From contig JACTAT010000026.1 in the NCBI GenBank assembly GCA_014526335.1, forward strand, positions 877,565 to 941,564: a stretch of 64,000 nucleotides of DNA, in the 5' to 3' direction. Below the pieces are notes generated by a model that was given only the letters and a program-made list of their open reading frames with translations, did not search any database and was not told where the DNA came from. This document shows, piece after piece, positions 54,301 to 62,447 of this stretch (its first letter is position 1; the number at the start of each line of letters is the position of its first letter). Both the position numbers and the translations under genes were made by a program. The stretch is from Chrysaora quinquecirrha (lineage: Eukaryota; Cnidaria; Scyphozoa; Semaeostomeae; Pelagiidae).

Positions 54301-57300
54301 TCACAGACAGGGTGAACGCCCCGTTAGTTCATCTACTTCTGAGATCAAAGCGACTGGCGCTAGCTATTATTAGAAGTGCTGTGACGTCGCGGTCTTAACC
54401 AGCTAGCTCATGGTGTCAATAGCTTAGGGAGGTCGGGGCTCGAGTCCCAGCCAATGTAGCGTCACAGACAGGGTGAACGCCCCGTTAGTTCATCTACTTC
54501 TGAGATCAAAGCGACTGGCTCTAACTATTGAAAGCGCTGTGACGTCGCGGTCTTAACCAGCTAGCTCATGGTGTCAATAGCTTAGGGAGGTCGGGGCTCG
54601 AGTCCCAGCCAATGTAGCGTCACAGACAGGGTGAACGCCCCGTTAGTTCATCTACTTCTGAGATCAAAGCGACTGGCTCTAACTATTATGAGAAGTGCTG
54701 TGACGTCGCGGTCTTAACCAGCTAGCTCATGGTGTCAATAGCTTAGGGAGGTCGGGGCTCGAGTCCCAGCCAATGTAGCGTCACAGACAGGGTGAACGCC
54801 CCGTTAGTTCATCTACTTCTGAGATCAAAGCGACTGGCGCTAGCTATTATTAGAAGTGCTGTGACGTCGCGGTCTTAACCAGCTAGCTCATGGTGTCAAT
54901 AGCTTAGGGAGGTCGGTGTTCGAGCCCCAGCCACGCTAGCATGCTTGTACCATGCTGATACCACGCTGGGTGCATCAATTCATCGCACCTTCACATCATT
55001 TTACCTTCCACCTTCCATCATGAAACGCGAGTATTTCTTCCATCTAGGCCCTTGAAGAAACAAAAGCAAATCAGATGGAAGTTATCACAGAACTTGAAAT
55101 CGAAAAAAGGAGAATCGAAGATGATGTACGAAGACTTAAATCTAAAAAGGTATTTTTTCTCAAAACAATTCGATTTTGTATCTGACGTTGCTTTTACAAG
55201 AATACACTCTTTTAATAAGCAACTGGACTTTTGTCCAGCCTTCAATGTTGCCATAAAGTTTTGACATCTCAGCCCTCAGAGTTGCTTAATGGTTGCTAAA
55301 GATTTATCGTACCTAATAGCCCCCATGGCTTCGTGGGTCAAATCATCAACTGTTAAGCTATGGCTATTACCTAAGACTTACAGTTGACATCCGCTATCTC
55401 GACTGCCCGCTATCTCGAACATTCGCTATCTCGAACGACTTTCCATTTCCTCTCGTTTTGGCATAAGGGTTTGTATAGAAAAATCATCCGCTATCTCGAA
55501 CCCCGTTATCTCGAACATTCGCTATCTCGAACCAATTTCCATTTCCCATGGAGGAAAACCTGCTTTTTTTCTCGAACTTTGTCAAATTTTCTGCTGAACT
55601 GGATAAATATGTATAAGTTCGCCTAGCGGAGCGGGAATGGCAGCAGCTAAGTGATATGCTGCCCATGTATACAATAGATGAAGCTGTTCTCTTTCGAGAT
55701 GTGCTGCATCGCCATGAGAGCAGATGAGTTTTGACTCCTATGTAAAAAATACCAGACTTGTTTGATGAAATTTGGGATCAGTAACGCTGCATGTTAATAG
55801 GGGTTCCTTTTCTGACTTAAAAACTATAATTTTTTATATCTATATGGGGCATCCGTTATCTCGAACATTCGCTATCTCGAACCAATTCCAGTTTACCTTG
55901 AGAGTTCGAGATAGCGGATGTCAACTGTATATCTTTTCACATCAATATTTTGACATGAATTCTGCAGTTGGTTGTTTGACTTCTTAAGGCCTGGCTAAAC
56001 TAGAAGACATATCGCAAGGGACATTGTCGCGCGTGACATGTCCCCTCGATATCTCCCAGTTTAGCCACCTCGGAAACTTTGCAGCGCGCGACAAAATTTG
56101 TAGCAAGAGACACGCAAATGTTTCTAGGAGACAACAGAAACATTTCTTCTCTCAGCGATTCGGGGGACATTCTGCTCGCTTGTCACTCGCATGTTTAGCC
56201 ACCCTGAAAGACATGCCGAATGAAATGTCGCGTGCGACACGTCTCCTAGTTTAGCCACAGCTTTAGTTGCTTGCAGTAATTTAATTGCGCCCTCGAGTTG
56301 CCTAATATTCAGGTCAGTTCAGCCCTAACTGCTTATTGAGCAGTTGCTTATTAAGGAAGTGTACAGTCTCTTTTTACACAACTGATACAATAAAAACACG
56401 AAAGATGATGTGATATAATAAAATATGTTTTTCTGCGTTATGTTAACGTTTTTTTTTTGTAAATTTTCCACCAACAGGCACAACGAGAAGTAGTCAGAAA
56501 TGAAATCCGATCAGCATTATCCTCTGTTAACGATAAAGGTATACAAATGTCTCTCAAGGGTCACTTTTCACTTCCTTTTAACAACGTATAGAACGAACCT
56601 TTGTATAACAGAAGCCTCTCTAGAACAGACAACAACATTGGAGATTTCAGAAAAATCCATACAGAATCCATAACAGAAAAAAACCGAACAGATGTCCAGT
56701 GGAAACTCCATAAACGGACACATGTGGGATTAAAGTTATTGTCCGTTATAGAGCTTTTACAAAAATTGACCTTTTGGGCAAAAGTTTTTGTCCCTTCTTC
56801 GTTCGTCAAAGGTGTCCGCTAATCGCCAGTTGCAGTATTGATCTCTGTAGAGGTGGGACCTAAGTTAACGTACACTAGGTGTCCGATACATGAATAACAT
56901 GTTTCTGTTATTGAAGGCCCAGGGCCCTTCTTGAATTATTAAGGAATTTGTGGCGTTTATGAGAGGGAGATGTTGATTAGGGGGGGGTCATTTATTACAA
57001 AATGGAAACGATTCTATACGTAGTTATCAAAGAAAAACCACAAGATCTCTTGCTTTCTTCCACTGTTGTCATTAAATAGGGTGGGGAGGGGTAACTAATC
57101 AAGTCAGTACATCGTCTTCTTTGCACTTTCTGTTATTTAATGGAATGCCACATTTAACATGTACGTCGTTTATTGGATAAAGGCTTTTATTAAAGGGGGA
57201 GTGTTCGTTGTCATTTTTGTGCTGAAAGGGTTGACGCTAGAATAATGAGGCCTTCATTTGAGGGTTTTAGGCCATGAATTGTTAGAAGAGAAACGGTGGC

Positions 57301-60300
57301 AAGTTTTTTTTAGAAATTTTAGCAGTTCATAATAACTTTGTAGCTACTTTTCCTTCGCTAGGTGTTGAAAACAAGAGAGATCTCTTAAAGATAGCATTGC
57401 TACTCAGAGAAGCTAATAAAATTAGCCAAAAACTTGGGAAATGCATTGTAAGTTGAACTATTACTGTCTTTTATCTGATCTGAATTTGAGCGTATTCCAT
57501 AGTGCAAAATTTTAGTACGCTTTATGTATGGCATACATTGCGAAAAGGTTGCCTAAGCTTTTGCAGTCGACTCTCTTCAAGTGTGGAAAATCTGACTTTG
57601 GCTGAAGTAAAGTTGACCTCCATTAACGGACACCTGCAAACAACGGACATCTCCAGAAAACGGACAATTTTAAGTCCAAAAGGTGTTTTTAACAGACCTC
57701 CATGCAGAGTACACGCATCTGGAATGGACAATAACACTTACAGTATGTTGACCTCCGATATGTATGATTCCCTACGATATACAATAGAGCTAACGCCAAC
57801 TAGTTGTAACTGCTAACTTATCTCATCATGTCAACAACTAGTCAGAGCTTATAGAAAACGGTTGGTTGCAGTCGAGCGCTCAGGTCGACTGCGACTTATG
57901 GGAATCAGTTTTCAACTAATCCCAGAAGTAGAACATGCCCAACTTTCGGGGCATGTGTGCCGACCAGTTGCAGTGAAAAACCAACTGGTTGCCAACTAGT
58001 CACCAGAGTGCTTATGTGGATAGGTCAGTTGCGATTGATTCGTCCCAAAAAGTTCTGACTAGTAGTTCTGACTGTGCGCAATGTCAAATAGTTTTCATTT
58101 ACCGATCTGGGAAAGATGGAAAGAACATCAAGCTGAGAGGAAAATGGGTTTCTTGTGGAGAAATTTTAATACAGCTGATAATTATCAATAAATTTCTTTT
58201 TCTAGATGTTCAGTAGAGATGATATTCTTGAGAATGATAAGGTAATTTCTTATTTGAATTGCAGTTGTTGTTTGCGGGGGACTAAAATTGGTCAAAAAGA
58301 TCGAAGATATCATCGATTTTTCCGAATTTTCAATCTCCCATTTTAGTCGTTAAACTTCCCCTTCTCTCCCCTCTTCTCCTACAAGGGTAAAGTGGCTTTA
58401 GTCAGTGTCCGTTAGGCAACAGAAGTTAAGCTTGGTCATATGAAGTCAGTATTGGATGGGTGACTATCCTGATGGATGACTAAACAACTCACTCTGCCGT
58501 CCATGGGAAGGGACGTTAAACTAGGGGTCTCATGCCTGGATGCGGCATGCTTAGTAGGCCTAAATTAGCTGAAAAATCTAGAAATAACAGCCTTCTCAAA
58601 AAATAGTAACAACATAACACCAAATAGCGTCAAGATTTCTATATCGTCATACGCGATAGAGGCACGTCCCGTACACAAATGGACAAACATTCTTGTAAAA
58701 TCTCACATTTTGACAAACAACTAATCGCTTGACCAGGGCCTCAGAATGTTTCGCACTAATTAATATGACAGAAAAGGGTGAAAAGACCTTTCGGCCTACA
58801 AAACCCTGAAAGTTTAACAGGAAACATAGTCATATAGCTACGTTATACAGTCTTTGAAACACTTTCAGTGACTACTTCATGATAAAGACTGTTCTAGCCA
58901 TTCACGATTCTTTGAGTTAAATACCCTCTCTTCTAAGTCTTGAGTTACTAAGTCTTTAGTTTTGTATTGTGACCAGGAATGTTGAATCATTCATTTTGAA
59001 GATCCCCAAAGTAAGCTCGAGCGAGTGTACAAAGCACTTTTCGAGAGCCACATCCGCTATGGCAGTGTTATATGGGACAGCCTGACTCAAATAGAATTAG
59101 AACATTTACGATGTCTTCAAAAACGAGCTAAAAGCATTATTCTGTCCGCCAAATACAAAGATGCTTGGACACCTCAATGGCTCTCGATACGAGACATCTT
59201 GTTCTTTGACAAAGCAGTCATGACATGTAAAATTATTCATGGTCTTGGTCCAGACAAACTTAAGAATTAATTCACCCAAAGATCAATGGTCTCTGCTTAC
59301 AGGACAAGAAACTACTTCGACCTTGAAATCCCAAGAGCTAGGCTTGAATAGTATTAATACAGTATTAAAACAAGTATTTCCGTAACTGGCTTCAAACAAG
59401 GTCTAAAAAATTTCTTTTTCCTTCTGAACAAATAGTAACCAAACTTGACCCCTTGGAAGAACAGCACTACTGTTAGGTTTAATTAGTTAGCTTTATATGC
59501 ATTAGCTATATAATTTACTTGGAATGTATTTTAATTTGCCGAAAGATTCTAAAGATTGATTAAAAAACAAGAAATTCTTACTTATATGCTTTGCTTGCAT
59601 AAACTAAAGTTACCTACATTCATTTTACAGGTGGAGATTCGCATAAGGCTAAATGACACAAAACACGGCAGAACAACGCTTTGGTCATTGGACAAGTTTG
59701 AATACATGGTTGAAAGAATGAGAGGGCTATATCAGGTTTTATATCTTATTCTATAACTATTTCAAGAATAAAGGATAGATTTTTCCACAAGTGGCATACC
59801 ACAATAGATGAGATTCGAACCTGGACTGCAGGACCAGAGAGCCATCGATGTTTCCACTGTGCTATAGAGCTCAATTTGAAATCGTCAAGTAACTCTCCAG
59901 GTCATACAACCCAAGGCTCTCCTCCCGTTTGATTTTTGTGTTTCGGCTATGTTGAGCCTTCTTCAGCACCATACATATTGTTATTTATTTGTGATGAATG
60001 GCAAACACAGGGATAGATTTTTCCACAAGTGGCATACCACAATAGATGGGATTCGAACCTGGACTGCAGGACCAGAGAGCCATCGATGTTTCAACAGAGC
60101 TATAGAGCTCAATTTGAAATCGCCGAGTAAGTCTCCAAGTCATACAGCCCAAGGCTCTCCTCCGTTTTGATTTTTGTGTTTCGGCTATGTTGAGCCTTCT
60201 TCGGCACCATAGATATTTGTATTTATTTGTGATGAATGGCAAACACAAGGATAGATTTTTCCACAAGTGGCATACCACAATAGATGGGATTCGAACCTGG

Positions 60301-62413
60301 ACTGCATGACTAGAGAGCCATCGATGTTTCCACTGAGCCATAGGGCTCAATGAAATCGCCGAATAAGTCTCCAAGTCATACAGCCCAAGGCTCTCCTCCG
60401 TTTTGATTTTTGTGTTTTGGAAAATTTTGCTAATTTTGCTAAGGCCCTGGCCAACTGATCAAACATTGTTCGTCGAACATTTTAAATTTGCTTCACGATA
60501 AATGTTCGATCATTTAGCCACGTCCAGAAACATTGCTGTCCAACATTCTGCACCAACGAAGTGATTGCTAATGCGCAAGCACGAACGCCTTGTTGCTAAC
60601 AAATGTTGCTAAGTGCTGAAGTGTAGCACATTGTTGCAGTTTTTCACAAGTACAAAAATGTTTGACAAGCAATGTTGGAATGGCAGCCAAACGATCAAAC
60701 ATTGCCTGATAAGCAAAACTAAGCAAAATTTGCGGCGTAATGTTTTTGAAAGTTCAAAGACATATTTTGCTTGACGCAAGAAAAAATGTTGGACGAGCCA
60801 TGTTTTTGGCCAGGGCATTAACAGAAAAGGGCGTAATAATGGCTGGAACAGTCTCAGTGCTTTTTCCAGTCAAGAAGGACGCTGCTGAAATTAAAAGGTG
60901 AACCAGATGATAACCCACTTTGTAGCTAAAGAGTTAATTAAGAGGAATCTTTACTTATTTAAGTATCTTAATACTTTTAGCCCTGCTTTTATCGACTTAG
61001 GCAAACGGAATTTTAGAAGAAGGAACCGAAGATCCATTTTGTAATCCGGAGGATGATTGGGTTGAGGATTTCATATTGGATTCTCCAACTACTCCGGAAC
61101 CGAGGTGAGGCAGCCGAATGATAGTGGTAGTAAAGGAGCGTACCGATCTTGGGTCGACGTGGCTCTGTGCGAGTGTTAATTAATTAACATTCAAACATAG
61201 TACCAAAAACCTTTGAAAAGAGTCAATATTGATTGATAGATTTATCAAAAATTAGCTCTGTCTGCTACGAGACGCCTTGCCTCATTCTAGGAGGTTACCA
61301 TCTGACTCGGACCCATCCCCACTCTTCTCCCGCTTCATTTTTGCCTTACTCTTTTTCTTCTAAACCTTGTTTCTCCCTCCATTGCCTGTTTCGTAATCCT
61401 GATTTTATTCATCCTTGATAAATGACCAAACCATCCGAGTCTTCTTCTGTCCCCATGTACCCTTAGAGCAACCATCTCTGAGTCACCCCATCCACCCTTT
61501 GAAAATGCATCAGGGGCTGTCTTCCCCAGCCCGATCTCCAGCGTCCTTGAATCTTTGAAATCTTTTTCAAAGATGTTTGCTGGTTGGCAATTAATCTAAT
61601 TTTACTTTCAGTGGCTCGCATATGTCTGTGAAGAAGAGATACTCATTGAACCATTCACTCAATATGTTGACCAATCTGAACGCATCATTATCGGAGGTAA
61701 GATGGGGCTCGCTTATTAGTCTTTCTGCATAGCTAAGCTGTGGCGTTGTGGCCTAATCCAGCTGGCTAGTGGTGTTCAGAAGCTTAGTGATGTTGGCGCT
61801 CCAGCCCAAGCTACGGCAGCGTCCCATCCAGGGGCTTGCTTGCTTGCTTGATTTCTTGCTTCTTTGCTTGCTTGCTTGCCTGTTGCCTTGCTTGCTTGCT
61901 AGCTTGCTTGCTTGTCTGCCTGTTGGCTTATTTGCTTGCTTGTGGCTTACTTGATTGCTGGCTTGCTTGCTTGACTGTTGGCGTGCTTGCTTACTTGCTT
62001 GCTTGTTGGCCTGCTTGCCTGCTTGTTTGTTTACTTGCTTGCTTGCTTGTCTGGTTATTTGCTTGCTTGCTTGCTTGCTGGTTGCTTGCTTGCTTGCTTG
62101 CTGGTTGGCTTGCTTGCTTGCTTGCTTTCTCACTTGCTCGCGTGCTTGTTTGTTTGCTTGCTTGCCTGTTGGCTTTCTTGCTGGCTTGCTTGCTTGCTGT
62201 CTTGCTTGCTTGCTGGCTTGCTTGCTTGCGTGACTGCTTGCTCGCTGCTTGCTTGCTTTCCTGTTGGCTTTCTTGCTTGCTTGCTTGCATGACTGCTTGC
62301 TCGCTTGCTTGCTTGCTTTCCTGTTGGCTTTCTTGCTTGCTTGCTTGCTGGCTGCTTGTATGACTGCTTGCTTGCTTGCTTTCCTGTTGGCTTTCTTGCT
62401 TGCTTGCTTGCTG

Positions 62414-62447
<34 letters not shown>

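Larger units (their letters stand above)
55203..56363. mobile_element. TACACG-MITE, word AAGCAAC, enlarged by two nested MITEs
   Basis: TACACTCTTTTAATAAGCAAC start and GTTGCTTATTAAGGAAGTGTA end, TA borders. Interior is shared with 41613-42005 (GACTTTTGTCCAGCC). Contains a pogo-like MITE and a Harbinger-like MITE. Confidence 0.87.

Noticed and set aside
48474..54945. CRISPR array
   Set aside because: Units are directly adjacent with no unique spacers, derive from a SINE, and the window is eukaryotic. The same applies to the 47-bp and 150-bp arrays.
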